A stretch of 64,000 bases of DNA, taken from Deltaproteobacteria bacterium. Lineage in GTDB: Bacteria > SZUA-79 > Acidulodesulfobacterales > Acidulodesulfobacteraceae. A model generated the notes under the pieces. That model was not told the origin of the DNA. It saw only the letters and a program-made list of their open reading frames with translations, and did not search any database. The stretch covers positions 1-64,000 of the forward strand of contig JAMDCP010000001.1 in the NCBI GenBank assembly GCA_023489335.1, written 5' to 3'. Below, piece after piece: positions 43,234 to 52,662 of this stretch. The position numbers and the translations under genes were made by a program. How positions within the stretch are numbered: the stretch's first letter is position 1; each line of letters starts with the position of its first letter.

Positions 43234-43428
43234 ATGAGCACTAAAGAATTACTTTTAAATGAAATAGAGCATTTTCCGGAGCCTCTTCTTGACGAGGTTT
43301 TAGATTTTATGAATTTTTTGAAAGCAAAATCCGTTCAGGAAAGACTTGAAGCTACCGTTATAAGCGAGTCTTCTCTTAAAAAAGACTGGCTGAAGCCGGA
43401 GGAAGATAAAGCATGGCAGAATTTGTAA
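43234..43428 (+). CDS. DUF2281-type antitoxin
   Basis: A 64-residue acidic protein. KELLLNEIEHFPEPLLDEVLDFMNFLKAK is the signature of DUF2281-like proteins, which commonly pair with toxins. I use the ATG at 43234 because the DUF2281 homology begins there rather than at the track's 43210. It overlaps the downstream PemK-type toxin by 16 bp, as is usual for toxin-antitoxin modules. Confidence 0.8.
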   Translation: MSTKELLLNEIEHFPEPLLDEVLDFMNFLKAKSVQERLEATVISESSLKKDWLKPEEDKAWQNL

Positions 43429-43745
43429 AAGGCGATGTTGTCGTAGTTCCTTTCCCTTTTTCCGATTTGAGCCAGGCTAAAAAACGACCTGCCATAGTTA
43501 TTTCAAAATTAGAGGGTGACGATTTAATCCTTTGTCAAATAACCAGCCAAACTGTTAAAGACAGCTACGCCGTTCCAATCAATAAGAGCGATTTTGAATC
43601 GGGGGACTTAAAACAATCGAGCAATATAAGGCCTAACCGGATATTTACGGCCGACAGCCATATTATTCTTTATAAAATCGGCAATCTTACCAAGAATAAG
43701 GTTAATCAAATTATTGAAAGCATAGTTGAAATCATACGAAGATGA
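43413..43745 (+). CDS. PemK/MazF-family toxin
   Basis: The 110-residue product has the MazF/PemK SH3-like fold: KGDVVVVPFPFSDLSQAKKRPAIVIS at the N-terminus (with the catalytic Arg in KKRP) and ILCQITSQ, a strand that carries the catalytic Thr/Ser in this family. The C-terminus has SNIRPNRIFTADSH. Such toxins are sequence-specific mRNA endonucleases. It forms a type II module with the overlapping DUF2281 gene. Confidence 0.85.
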   Translation: MAEFVKGDVVVVPFPFSDLSQAKKRPAIVISKLEGDDLILCQITSQTVKDSYAVPINKSDFESGDLKQSSNIRPNRIFTADSHIILYKIGNLTKNKVNQIIESIVEIIRR

Positions 43746-43843
43746 ATTGCCTATAAAACGTATTCACTTAACCAACCGAGGTTAATAGGGGCTTATACAA
43801 AGGATTTAATTATTTTACGTGAATAGAAACAAAAATTTCCGCA

Positions 43844-44020
43844 ATGTCTATTCATCATTTACCTAATGCCGAGAAACAGAGGTTATTTACTAAAATATAT
43901 ATTCACCTTAAACCGGGCGGGATATTCGTTAATGCCGAACAGGTATCGGGAAATACCGATACGATAGAAGCTTATTATAAAAAAGAGTGGGGGAGAACAA
44001 TCAGGGAAAACGGCGTCTAA
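43844..44020 (+). pseudogene. C-terminal fragment of a SAM methyltransferase
   Basis: A 58-residue piece, SIHHLPNAEKQRLFTKIY...LKPGGIFVNAEQV, matches the C-terminal half of class I methyltransferases (LKPGG turn) and has no SAM-binding N-terminus. It is not a copy of the gene at 41757. The surrounding gap 43746-44132 holds nothing else. Confidence 0.65.
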
Positions 44021-44132
44021 ACTGCGCCCTTTCGTCAAGACAATTTTTTAGTCCTTCTTATGTGTATTGGTTTTTGTCTTTAATCTTTTTTCTTCTATTG
44101 TCTTATTTATATATAGAAAACAACAGTTAATA

Positions 44133-44729
44133 TTATAATTTCGGTTCTATCACCGTAAATTCTTTTATCTCGTCCGTCGCTCCCGTGCATATTACGAGAG
44201 CGACGGTTTCGACAATATTTAAATTAATGTGCGGATGCCCTTCGGGGTTTAGCACATAATCTCCGGAAAATGATTTTTGCCTGCCGCTGTCGTCGCAAAA
44301 TCCTCCTTCAAGGATATAAACATGTTCATCAGAACGGGCAACGGCGACGGTTCTAATCATTTTGCCTTCGGGAGGAAGTAATTTAATTAAATAAGCTACT
44401 CCTTTTCCGTATTCAAGCCTGTTGCTTAACTGCTTGGTGAATGCTATTTCTTTGCCGTTATATAAAGCTCCTTCGCCCCTGACGGAACTGGCAGGTGTCC
44501 AGCTTGTATCATGTTTTATAAAAACGGCATCGCAATACGGCAAATGTTTTGATTTTCCGCATACGCAAATGGACAATGTTTCGTTTGTCGGCTCTAAAAC
44601 GGCAGGGACGATATTTTCGGAGAGGGTTTTGTGCGTTCCGTCGCAATACGGTAAATTTTTTGATTTGCCGCATTGGCAAATATAGGTTTTTTCTTTAATT
44701 CCGTTTAAAAGCAGAGGTTCTTTTTCCAT
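44133..44729 (-). CDS. CDGSH iron-sulfur domain protein with C-terminal cupin-like domain
   Basis: The first 45 residues contain a complete CDGSH motif: CQCGKSKNLPYCDGTH supplies the three Cys and one His that bind a [2Fe-2S] cluster. A second copy, CVCGKSKHLPYCDAVF, has lost the His and probably binds no normal cluster. Residues about 85-198 look like a cupin (GKMIRTVAVARSDEHVYILEGGFCDDSGR, GHPHINLNIVET). A fusion of this type suggests a redox or stress protein; the role is unknown. The motif count and degeneracy are read directly. Confidence 0.75.
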   Translation of the reverse strand: MEKEPLLLNGIKEKTYICQCGKSKNLPYCDGTHKTLSENIVPAVLEPTNETLSICVCGKSKHLPYCDAVFIKHDTSWTPASSVRGEGALYNGKEIAFTKQLSNRLEYGKGVAYLIKLLPPEGKMIRTVAVARSDEHVYILEGGFCDDSGRQKSFSGDYVLNPEGHPHINLNIVETVALVICTGATDEIKEFTVIEPKL

Positions 44730-44847
44730 GGTTTTTCTCCTTATTTATTTTAAACTATTAATTTTTTAATTTAATATTTCTGTTATTATAATTTTGGTAT
44801 AATTATAAGTAAAATGAATAATGTTCATATAGTATGAGGAAAAACTA

Positions 44848-45750
44848 ATAACATTAAATCAACTTACGATTTTAACTAAAGTAATTGAACTGCAAAGCTT
44901 TTCAAGAGCGGCGGAAGAACTTTATATTACTCAGCCGGGGGTAAGCCATTCTATATCCGATTTAGAATCGGAATTAGGCATAAAACTTATAGAGCGGGGA
45001 AAAGAAGGACTTTATCCTACGGAAGCGGGAAATTTAGTTCTAAAACACGCCTCCGCGATTACGGCAAGTATGGAACGGATAAAACAGGAAGTTGCTTTGC
45101 TGGGGACAGAAACGAGACAATTAAAGATAGGAAGTTTCGGGAGTATTTCAACTGATTTTCTCCCCGGGATAATGCGCTTATTTAAGTTAAGATATCACGG
45201 TATTGAATTAAAAATATTTAAAGGAACGGAAACCGAAATAAGAGACTGGATTGCGTCCGGAACGATAGATATAGGGTTTGTTACATTACCGTGCAATAAT
45301 CTTAAAACTATTCCTATCGTCTTGGACGATATGGTGGCGATTTTATCTAAAAATCATACTTTGGCAGCTCAGAAATCGGTCAGCATCGAGCAATTAACCG
45401 AAAATCAAACGATGATAACATGGAATAGCAACTGCCAGATTTTAGTAAAAAAAGCGTTTAAATCTTCAACGGGGGAACTTCCCCTGTGGAAATACAAGGT
45501 AAGCAATATGGGAACAATGCTGGCCATGATTAAAGAAGGGCAGGGGATAGGAATTATACCAAAAATTTGCATTCCCGGAAATATATCGAATGTACAAACT
45601 TTACCGCTTGAACCGGCATTACAACGCAAGATAGGTCTTGCTTCTATAATACCCTTTACCGGCCTGCCTCCTGCCGCTTCCGCTTTTGCAGAACTTACTA
45701 AGAAATGGGTAGAAAATAATATTAAAACTGTCCGGCTGTCCCATTTTTAG
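44848..45750 (+). CDS. LysR-family regulator without a normal start codon
   Basis: The track starts at 45070, but the frame upstream encodes a complete LysR HTH: TLNQLTILTKV...SFSRAAEELYITQPGVSHSISDLESELG. There is no ATG, GTG or TTG between the upstream stop at 44830 and 45070. GAGG at 44836 is spaced correctly for ATA at 44848 (or CTA at 44845). Either a rare start is used or an ATG was lost by mutation. The effector domain (about residues 90-300) is intact. It is divergent from the CDGSH-cupin gene, its likely target by position. Confidence 0.7.
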   Translation: MTLNQLTILTKVIELQSFSRAAEELYITQPGVSHSISDLESELGIKLIERGKEGLYPTEAGNLVLKHASAITASMERIKQEVALLGTETRQLKIGSFGSISTDFLPGIMRLFKLRYHGIELKIFKGTETEIRDWIASGTIDIGFVTLPCNNLKTIPIVLDDMVAILSKNHTLAAQKSVSIEQLTENQTMITWNSNCQILVKKAFKSSTGELPLWKYKVSNMGTMLAMIKEGQGIGIIPKICIPGNISNVQTLPLEPALQRKIGLASIIPFTGLPPAASAFAELTKKWVENNIKTVRLSHF

Positions 45751-45876
45751 CACCTAATACTTTGGGAAAAGCTGTTGGCGATGTGTTTTCTAAAAAAACT
45801 GGTATAATTAATTCAGTTGTTATAAAATCCGGCGGAAATATTCTTGCCGCCGATATTAAAAATATATTTGCGCATT
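45751..45876 (+). pseudogene. Remnant of unidentified gene 3' end
   Basis: A frame running into TAA near 45876 reads LAPNTLGKAVGDVFSKKTG and then SVVIKSGGNILAADIKN, which looks like a real protein C-terminus but has no start. I do not recognise the family. The last part also occurs at the left edge of the duplicated segment at 41.7 kb. Confidence 0.4.
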
Positions 45877-46110
45877 AATTTATTCAGGGATATTCATGTC
45901 GAAACTTAAAACATTTCCGTTATTCAATTCACGTTTATCATTTATTAAAGACAGGCAATTATATAAAGAATTTATAGAAGGACAGGGTTTTGAATCTGTC
46001 GGAAATGCTGCAATTTGCGATTTACTTGGATGCCATTTAAAATTTATTAAAAAATAGGGCATTGGTTTATGAGAAAGCAAAAATATTCGATTACCGTAAA
46101 ATTAAATTAA
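45830..46110 (+). pseudogene. Deleted duplicate of the methyltransferase-PPOX segment
   Basis: This segment is a partial copy of 41691-42660. The methyltransferase copy (45896-46057) has a 405-bp in-frame internal deletion that leaves a 53-codon ORF joining the native N-terminus to the native C-terminus without the SAM site. The following PPOX start (46069) is cut after about ten codons by a second deletion at ACCG. It fills the 45751-46194 gap together with the preceding remnant and parS site 4. Confidence 0.8.
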
Positions 46111-46164
46111 TGGATAAATAGGTCATAGGATTTATTATAAATTCGGCATAAAACTTCTCAATAA

Positions 46165-46180
46165 TGTTTCACATGAAACA
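46165..46180. other. parS-like centromere site 4
   Basis: TGTTTCACATGAAACA lies just downstream of the mnmG stop. It is identical to sites 2 and 3. Confidence 0.85.
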
Positions 46181-46194
46181 AGATTTTCGTTAAG

Positions 46195-48015
46195 TCAGGA
46201 CGCGCGGCACCTCATCAATAAAATACTAACGGCGGCAGGCGTAATACCAGATATTCTGCCTGCTTCGGCAATAGTTTTAGGTCTTATTTTATTGAGTTTT
46301 TCGATTACTTCGAGTGATAAACCGGGAATAGCCTTAAAATCGAGGGCTTCATCTAATTTAATATACTCATATTTTTTTAACCGGCTGATTTCCTCTTTTT
46401 GCCTGTTAATATAGCCTTCATATTTAATAAAAAGCTGGACCCTGTTTAATATGTCCCTGCCGAATCGACAAGTTTCAGTCCCAAATTCATTCATAAGATT
46501 TTCCATAATAACATCCGGCCGCTTCAACAGGTCGTAATACTTGCCGTTTTCATATGTTTTTAAATAAGATAATAATTCATTAAACATGGATAACCTGTCT
46601 TTATATATGGAGTATCTTTCTTCATCTAATAAACCTGCTTTTTTGCCGTATTCGCAAAGCCTGAAATCGGCGTTGTCTTCCCGCAATAAAAGACGGTATT
46701 CGGCACGCGATGTAAACATTCTATATGGTTCTGCCGTCCCAAGCGTAATTAAATCATCGATTAAAACCCCGATATATGCCTCATCCCTTCCAAGTATTAA
46801 AGGGTTTTCGCCCTTAATCTTCAAAGCGGCGTTAATTCCGGCGATAATCCCCTGGGCTGCCGCTTCTTCATAGCCCGATGTTCCGTTAATCTGCCCCGCC
46901 AAAAAAAGATTTTCGATATTTTTGGTCTCCAGGGAATGTTTAAGCTGGGTGGGCAGGACATAATCGTATTCGATGGCATACCCCGGCCTCATAATCTTAA
47001 CCTGCTCAAGCCCTTTTATCGTTCTTAAAAATCTAAGCTGGGTATCTAACGACAGGCTTGTCGAAAGCCCGTTCGGATAATATTCCACGGAATCAAGGCT
47101 TTCCCTTTCCAAAAATATCTGGTGCCTTTCTTTATCTTTAAACCTGACGACTTTATCCTCTATGGAAGGGCAATACCTTGGTCCCACGCCCTTAATAACC
47201 CCGCAATATAACGGAGATTTATCGAGGTCGTTTAAAATTATATTGTGCGTTTTTTCGTTTGTATAGGTTATGTAGCAGCTTATGATATTTGTGATATTTT
47301 TACTTGCAAGAGAAAAAGGAATAAAATCGTCTTCGCCTTTTTGCTCTTCAAGCTCGGAAAAATCGATTGTTCTTCCGTCTAATCTTGGGGTAGTGCCTGT
47401 TTTAAGCCTTCCCAGTTCAAGGCCGTTTTCAAGCAGGCTTAAAGACAGCTTATTGGCGGCAAAATCCCCCGCCCTTCCCGCATTATAATTAAAAAGGCCG
47501 ATGTGAACCAGTCCCCTTAAAAATGTTCCGGTGGTTAAAATAACCGCGTTCGAATAAAGCCGTTCGCCTGTCCATAAAACAACCCCCGTTGTTTTTCCAT
47601 CTTCGACAATCAGGGAATCAACCATAGACTGGATAATCGTTAAATTATCCGCGGACTCCAATGCCTTTTTCATATAAGTTTTATACCGGAACATATCGGC
47701 TTGAGCGCGTGAAGACCTGACCGCAGGGCCCTTTTTGGTATTAAGCGTTCTAAACTGGATACCAGTTTTGTCGGTTGCCTTTCCCATTTCTCCGCCGAGG
47801 GCATCGATTTCCCTTACGAGATGTCCTTTAGCCAAACCCCCTATCGCCGGATTGCAGGACATCTGCCCGATATTGTCTAAATTAATCGTAATGACGGCGG
47901 TTTTCAAGCCCATTTTTGCGGCCGCCAGAGAAGCCTCTATGCCGGCATGCCCTGCCCCGACAACAATTACATCAAAAAAAACATCTTTATCTTTTTTTAT
48001 AATCATATCTATCAT
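46195..48015 (-). CDS. mnmG: tRNA U34 carboxymethylaminomethyl synthase subunit MnmG (GidA)
   Basis: MnmG is the FAD-dependent partner of MnmE in wobble-uridine modification. The 606-residue protein has the FAD motif VGAGHAGIEASLAAAKMG and the family signature CNPAIGGLAKGHLVREIDALGG. A second signature, GQINGTSGYEEAAAQG, lies near residue 375. The C-terminal helical domain is present. It is divergent from the formate dehydrogenase operon. In many genomes it lies close to mnmE; here 5.5 kb of formate dehydrogenase genes separates them. Confidence 0.95.
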   Translation of the reverse strand: MIDMIIKKDKDVFFDVIVVGAGHAGIEASLAAAKMGLKTAVITINLDNIGQMSCNPAIGGLAKGHLVREIDALGGEMGKATDKTGIQFRTLNTKKGPAVRSSRAQADMFRYKTYMKKALESADNLTIIQSMVDSLIVEDGKTTGVVLWTGERLYSNAVILTTGTFLRGLVHIGLFNYNAGRAGDFAANKLSLSLLENGLELGRLKTGTTPRLDGRTIDFSELEEQKGEDDFIPFSLASKNITNIISCYITYTNEKTHNIILNDLDKSPLYCGVIKGVGPRYCPSIEDKVVRFKDKERHQIFLERESLDSVEYYPNGLSTSLSLDTQLRFLRTIKGLEQVKIMRPGYAIEYDYVLPTQLKHSLETKNIENLFLAGQINGTSGYEEAAAQGIIAGINAALKIKGENPLILGRDEAYIGVLIDDLITLGTAEPYRMFTSRAEYRLLLREDNADFRLCEYGKKAGLLDEERYSIYKDRLSMFNELLSYLKTYENGKYYDLLKRPDVIMENLMNEFGTETCRFGRDILNRVQLFIKYEGYINRQKEEISRLKKYEYIKLDEALDFKAIPGLSLEVIEKLNKIRPKTIAEAGRISGITPAAVSILLMRCRAS

Positions 48016-48135
48016 TATTTATTATACAAAAATAATCATCACATTTGACATATTTATTTTTGGTGATATACTCAAATTAAATTTGTCATCCTAATTAATT
48101 TTATTAATTTTAAAGATTAAATGCGGAGGGGTAAA

Positions 48136-51100
48136 ATGCAGGTTTCAAGGCGCTCGTTTATTAAAGGAGTACTGATAGCCTCAATAATCGGGGAAACCGA
48201 CTTGTTCGGGCTTTCCATGAATAAAGCCATGGCGGAATCGAGAACATTAAAAATAGAAAAGGCAAAGGAGACTAAAAGTATCTGTCCATTTTGCGCTGTA
48301 GGATGCTCTATGATAGCATATTCGACAGGGGACGGTTCCGTAAATGCCAGACCTTCGATAATGCATATAGAAGGCGATCCCGACAGCCCGATAAATCAGG
48401 GAAGGCTCTGCGCAAAAGGTTCTGCAACAATGCAGATAACGGTAAATAAAAACAGGGTTAAAACCCCTCTTTACAGAAGAAAGGGCTCGAAAGAGTGGGA
48501 AGAGGTTTCATGGGATTTTGCACTGGATAAAATTGCATTACTTATTAAAGAAGAAAGGGATAAGAATTTTATAACAAAAGATTCGCAAGGCTACACTTTA
48601 AATCAGCTCCCGACTATTGCCGCAGTCGGAGGTTCGCCGTGCGCAAACGAAAACAATTATCTTTTTGTAAAGGCTATGAGGTCGCTTGGTCTCGTCTATA
48701 TCGACGGGCAAGCAAGAATATGACACGCCCCCACAGTGGTCAGTTTGGCCGCTTCCTTTGGTCGTGGGGCTATGACAAATCATTGGATAGACCTGAAAAA
48801 CTCGGATGTCGTAATGATAATGGGCGCGAATCCTGCGGAAAATCATCCTGTAGGCTTTAGATGGGCGCTAAAAGCTCGTGAGAAAAAAAATGCGAAAATA
48901 ATCGTGATTGATCCGCGTTTAACCAGAACCGCCGCCGTGGCGGATATTTTTGTCCCTCTCAGGTCGGGAACCGACATTGCGTTCTTAGGCTGGCTCATCA
49001 ATTACACCCTCGCCAACAATTTATATTTTAAGGAATATGTTATAAATTATACCAATGCCCCGTTCCTCGTTAAAAGTAATTATGGCTTTAAAGACGGGCT
49101 TTTCAGCGGATATTTGGAAGCAGAACATCGATACGACACCGAAAGCTGGGGCTTTCAGCTTGACGCAGCGGGCAATGTCCTGAAAGATAATACGCTTGAA
49201 AACCCCCATTCCGTTTTTCAAATAGTCAAGCGGCATTACTCAAGATATACCGCCGAAACAGTTTCTAAAATAACCGGAGTATCCGAAGAAAAGTTAATCG
49301 AAGCGGCAAAGGTCATATGTTCCACCGGCAATCCAAATATGGTTGGAACCGTAATGTATGCCGTCGGATGGACGCAGCATACCGTCGGCTCCCAAAATAT
49401 AAGGGCGGCGGCAATGCTTCAACTTCTTTTGGGCAATATCGGAAGACCCGGGGGCGGCATTAATGCCCTGAGGGGACATGCAAATGTCCAGGGGCAAACT
49501 GATCACGGCCTTGTTGCCACAACCCTGCCCGGTTATCTTAAAATACCGGTTAAAACACAAACGAATATTAAAACATATTTAAAAGAAAATACCCCTTCTA
49601 AAATAGATAAACATGCCGTAAACTACTGGTCTAATACTTCCAAATTTCTCGTCAGCCTGTTAAAGGCATGGTGGGGAAACAGCGCAACAAAAGAAAACGA
49701 TTTCAATTATGAATATCTCCCGAAGATTGACAGCAATACAACATGGATGTTTGCTTTTAATGCGATGTTTAATGGAAAGATAAACGGACTTATCGATTTC
49801 GGAATGAATCCGGCATGCGTAGGACCAAACTCCGATAAAATGCTTGCTTCGCTCGGAAGGCTGAAGTGGCTTGTCGTTATAGACCCTTTTGCCCATGAAA
49901 CCGCATGCTTCTGGAAAAGGCCCGGGAATGACTATGATTCCAAGGGGATAGCCGCCAATTCCGCAGATATAGACACGGAGGTTTTCATGCTCCCGTCTTC
50001 CGACTGGATAGAAGAGGACGGATCTTTCACGAACAGCGGCAGGTGGGTGCAGTGGAAATATAAGTCGTATGACCCCGCGCATAACGCAAAATCCGATACA
50101 TGGATAATCTCGAATATTTTCTTGAAAATCAGGAAGCTGTACGAGAAAAGCGGAGGGATATTCCCTGAACCTATTACAAAACTATCATGGGATTACGAGG
50201 ATATCTATTCCCCTACAAAAGAGGAAATAGCAAAAGAGATTAACGGAAAAGACCTGAAAACCGGAAAACAGCTTCCTTCATTTATTGTTTTAAAAGACGA
50301 CGGCAGCACGGCCAGCGGAAACTGGATATATTCGGGGTCGTTTACGGAAGCGGGCAATATGATGAAAAGGAAAAAACTTACGGATAATACCAAAATGGGT
50401 ATGTTCCATGAATGGTCATGGAGCTGGCCGGTAAACAGAAGAATACTGTATAACAGGGCGTCCGCCGATCTTAAAGGCAATCCATGGAATGAAAAACTCC
50501 GCGCTTTATGGTGGAACGGCAAGGAATGGGTAGGCGATGTGCCCGATTATCCGCCGACAGCCCCTCCGTCGAAAGAAATAGGTCCTTTTATTATGACTAA
50601 CAGCGGTTATGCCAATATATTCTCCAGCGCTCTCGTCGATGGTCCTATTGCCGAACATTATGAACCTATCGAATCGCCAACGGTTAATATTCTTCATCCG
50701 AATGTTTCGATAAACCCGGCGGTAAAATTTTTTAAAGATAAGCTCGACATTATCGGAAAATCCTCCAAATATCCTTATGTATGCACGACTTACAGGGTTG
50801 CCGAGCATGAGCATTATCTTACCAGATGGGTTCCGTATCTTGTCGAAATAATGCCCGACTTTTTCGTTGAACTTCCGTATGAACTTGCAAAAGAAAAAAA
50901 CATCGAAAACGGCGGAAAAGTCAAGGTATATTCGGCAAGGGGCGAAGTGACCGGCGTTGCCGTAGTTACAAAAAGAATCGAACCGCTTATCGTTAATGGT
51001 AAAAAGGTGTGGCAGATAGGTATTCCTCTTCACTGGGGATATGAAGGATTGGTCAAGGGTCCCCTTGCAAACCTGCTTACGCTTAATGTCGGAGACCCGA

Positions 51101-51153
51101 ATGCCTTTACGCCGGAATATAAAACATTCCTTGTTAATATTTCTAAACCATAA
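48136..51153 (+). CDS. fdnG: Selenocysteine-containing formate dehydrogenase catalytic subunit (FdnG type)
   Basis: The enzyme oxidises formate with a molybdenum or tungsten bis-MGD cofactor. The ORF track splits it at TGA 48721, but the frame continues without a gap. The residues around it (GQARI-U-HAPTVVSLAASFGRG) match FdnG, where this residue is selenocysteine. A Tat signal (SRRSFIKG) predicts periplasmic location. The [4Fe-4S] ligands are CPFCAVGC and RLCAKG. I use the ATG at 48136, which has GGAGGGG at good spacing, rather than 48121. This gives 1005 residues including Sec, normal for FDH-N. Confidence 0.93.
48721..48770 (+). promoter_or_regulatory. Sec-encoding UGA with SECIS-like stem-loop
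   Basis: After TGA (48721-48723) and 11 nt, AGTGGTC (48735-48741) pairs with GGCCGCT (48747-48753), allowing two G-U pairs, around the loop AGTTT. An outer stem can form between CCCCAC (ending 48734) and GTGGGG (48764-48769). Position and shape agree with bacterial SECIS elements inside fdh coding regions, though the loop is not the E. coli GGUCU sequence. Confidence 0.75.
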
Positions 51154-51165
51154 GGAGAGCTTGCC

Positions 51166-52650
51166 ATGATTAATAATAGTATAGCCATAAAAAACGCTTC
51201 GGCGGTTTCGTCGAATGCGCCGCTTATAAGAACGGAAACGCCTGAATTCGTTAAACTTATAGACCTGTCGAGATGCACAGGGTGCAAGGCTTGCGAGGTG
51301 GCATGCAAAGAATGGAACAACTTGCCCCCCGATAAAACCGAAAACTTCGGCAGCATGCAGCTTCACCGCTCGCTTACGCCTACAACCTGGACGATGGTGT
51401 ATTTTAACGAAGCCGTAATAGGCGGAAATGTCCAGTACCTTATGAGAAAAAACGGCTGCATGCATTGCGATAACCCTGCCTGCCTTACCGCATGCCCTTC
51501 TCCTTACGCTATAGTCCAGTATGAAAACGGCATAGTGGATTTTAATCAGGATAAATGTACCGGCTGCCAATTTTGCGTCTCAGCCTGCCCGTTCAACATT
51601 CCCCAATTCGACGGCGTATCAAACAGGGTATATAAATGCACGCTTTGCATAGACAGAATAGACGCGGGGCTTCCACCTTCATGCGCCAAAGCCTGCCCTA
51701 CTTCCGCCATAACATTTGGGGAAAAGCATAAGATATTGGACAATGCAAAAACGGAAATTAAAAAGCTTGTAAAAAGAGGGTTTAAGAACGCAAAATTGTA
51801 CAGCCCCAGGGGTGTCGGCGGAACGCATGTCATGACTATTCTTCCTTACGGAAATAATGTAGAAGATTATAAACTCCCAAAAAATCCAGAAGTTTCGCCG
51901 CTTACGACATTCACTAAAGGTCCGCTTGCGGTATTCGGAGGGTTATTTATGGGACTAACCACTGCAGGCTCATTTATCCACCTGATAACGGCCGGCCCGT
52001 CAAAGGTGCCGGAAGCGCCTGAAGTTTCAGCGGCTAAAGAAGGCAGGGAAGAGGAAATAGACAGGCATAATCTTGCAACCAGAATTATTCACTGGACCGT
52101 TGCAATATCAGCTATTTTGCTCATTGTGTCAGGATTGTCCCTTTATTCCCCGAAACTTTTCTGGCTGTCAAATATCCTTGGAGGGCCGCAGTCTTCCCGG
52201 TTTCTTCACCCGTGGATAGGGGTTGTCTTTCTTATATCGTTCGGTCTTCTCTTCATTAGATGGTTTAAGGATATGGTGATAAAACCGTACGATATAGATT
52301 TCATTAAAAATATATATTCGTATTTGATTCATGATGAAAAAAATATCGTTAAATCGGATAAATTTAACGGCGGACAAAAATTAGTCTTCTGGTGTTTTTC
52401 GGCCGGACTTGCACTGCTTTTCATCTCGGGGCTGTTTATATGGTTCCCTGGCTTCTTTGGCTCCTTTGCGGGGAGATTCGGCCTGTTTATTCACGAACTA
52501 ACGGCAATATTTTTCATAAGCGCGATAATAGCGCACATATACTTAAGTTTAATAGCCATCCCAGGTTCGCTTGCGGGCATGATTACGGGAAAAGTAAAAT
52601 CGTCATGGGCAAGGTTCCATCACGGATTATGGCTTAACGGCAATAAATAA
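51166..52650 (+). CDS. Fused formate dehydrogenase iron-sulfur and cytochrome b subunits
   Basis: The first ~270 residues are the FdnH-type four-[4Fe-4S] subunit: CTGCKACEVAC, CMHCDNPACLTACP, CTGCQFCVSACPFN, and CTLCIDRI...CAKACPTSA. From about residue 300 it becomes the FdnI-type diheme membrane subunit (NLATRIIHWTVAISAILLIVSG; FLHPWIGVVFLISF; FIHELTAIFFISAIIAHIYLS), with His residues in helices for heme and quinone reduction. In FDH-N these are two proteins; here they are one 494-residue chain, 12 bp after fdnG. The reading frame across the join is continuous. Confidence 0.9.
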   Translation: MINNSIAIKNASAVSSNAPLIRTETPEFVKLIDLSRCTGCKACEVACKEWNNLPPDKTENFGSMQLHRSLTPTTWTMVYFNEAVIGGNVQYLMRKNGCMHCDNPACLTACPSPYAIVQYENGIVDFNQDKCTGCQFCVSACPFNIPQFDGVSNRVYKCTLCIDRIDAGLPPSCAKACPTSAITFGEKHKILDNAKTEIKKLVKRGFKNAKLYSPRGVGGTHVMTILPYGNNVEDYKLPKNPEVSPLTTFTKGPLAVFGGLFMGLTTAGSFIHLITAGPSKVPEAPEVSAAKEGREEEIDRHNLATRIIHWTVAISAILLIVSGLSLYSPKLFWLSNILGGPQSSRFLHPWIGVVFLISFGLLFIRWFKDMVIKPYDIDFIKNIYSYLIHDEKNIVKSDKFNGGQKLVFWCFSAGLALLFISGLFIWFPGFFGSFAGRFGLFIHELTAIFFISAIIAHIYLSLIAIPGSLAGMITGKVKSSWARFHHGLWLNGNK

Positions 52651-52662
52651 GGGGAATACGAA

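Noticed and set aside
45880-46080. Minus-strand ORF repeated at 42149 and 45880
   Set aside because: The repetition comes from the duplicated methyltransferase segment on the plus strand, not from a conserved gene.
48721-48735. Reading the TGA in fdnG as a nonsense mutation or frameshift
   Set aside because: The frame continues unchanged, the flanking residues match the Sec site of FdnG, and a SECIS-like stem follows.
50506-51570. 354-codon minus-strand ORF opposite fdnG and the fused subunit
   Set aside because: It overlaps strongly conserved coding sequence on the plus strand, has no recognisable domain and an odd Arg/Phe-rich composition typical of shadow frames.
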